Shown in pieces: positions 63,962-64,000 of a stretch of DNA of 64,000 nucleotides. Origin of the DNA: Bacteroidales bacterium (lineage in GTDB: Bacteria; Bacteroidota; Bacteroidia; Bacteroidales; Lentimicrobiaceae); NCBI GenBank assembly GCA_024636955.1, contig JAGXGB010000048.1, positions 62,001-126,000 of the forward strand, written 5' to 3'. Below the pieces are notes generated by a model, which had not been told where the DNA came from, made no database searches, and saw nothing but the letters and a program-made list of their open reading frames with translations. Position 1 is the first letter of the stretch. Every line of letters starts with the position of its first letter. Made by a program: the position numbers and the translations under genes.

Positions 63962-64000
63962 AATCTTATTGAATATTAGCAAAGAAATCCCCTTTAAGGG

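Overview
The window looks like chromosomal DNA of a member of the Bacteroidota, probably Bacteroidales-like. Evidence: several secreted proteins end in type IX secretion (T9SS) type A sorting tails. RpoD is the short form (about 288 residues) lacking region 1.1. Promoters resemble the Bacteroidota TAnnTTTG -7 box. Families typical of the phylum occur (BatA-type VWA protein, DUF6266, DUF2279, YwqK repeats). The A-type flavodiiron protein points to anaerobic or microaerophilic life. I saw no tRNA, rRNA or CRISPR array.

Layout. 1-20 kb: a nucleoside transporter (cut by the left edge), a small secreted repeat protein, a T9SS cargo protein, a B12-radical SAM protein beside TamB, TsaD, a lipoprotein, a flavodiiron protein, ParC, a BatA-type protein, glutamate dehydrogenase and an AAA/DUF4143 ATPase. 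20.7-30.2 kb: an accessory region that reads as an integron-like gene-cassette array, described below. 30.4-36 kb: DUF6266, an outer-membrane-type protein, a T9SS beta-helix protein, a YwqK protein, RlmB and repeat-rich spacers. 36.5-45.7 kb: AddA-type helicase-nuclease, MnmH, a cysteine desulfurase-SelD fusion and PBP1C. 45.7-64 kb: a T9SS FG-GAP protein, YchF, DUF2279, phosphomannomutase, MltG, a GNAT enzyme, DapF, an HtrA protease, RpoD, a CheY-like protein, PyrG, YidC (with a one-base frameshift), a VOC protein and ribosomal protein S1.

Most exciting system: a cassette array at about 21.3-30.2 kb. A tyrosine recombinase (28998-30113, minus) is followed, in the same direction, by single-gene or two-gene units separated by about 135-bp imperfect hairpins with bulged bases. 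These hairpins have attC architecture. In each of the first four cassettes the R'' box of the 3' hairpin is the exact reverse complement of that cassette's own first bases after the G|TT cut point; the fifth matches with one inserted base. A 43-bp block from beside the recombinase (putative attI) is repeated perfectly inside the array between two G|TT cut points. The recombinase has R-K-HxxR-H-Y but lacks the IntI-specific insertion, and carries an extra N-terminal domain that looks HARP-like. It therefore resembles an inverse (co-oriented) integron run by a non-canonical integrase.

Second theme: gene-tail echoes. After several genes (parC, selD, addA, ychF, and more weakly nupC, batA, tsaD) the DNA just past the stop codon repeats the last codons including a stop. 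Many differences between copies are synonymous or conservative, so the echoes look like once-translated tails. In two cases the echo supplies the start codon or N-terminus of the next gene (mnmH, pbpC). Similar codon-diverged short duplications occur inside mnmH, pbpC and the DUF2279 gene.

How genes work together: mnmH plus the desulfurase-SelD fusion forms a compact selenium pathway for tRNA 2-selenouridine. The manB and DUF2279 genes overlap, and mltG and the GNAT gene are tightly spaced. TamB and the B12-radical SAM gene are 18 nt apart.
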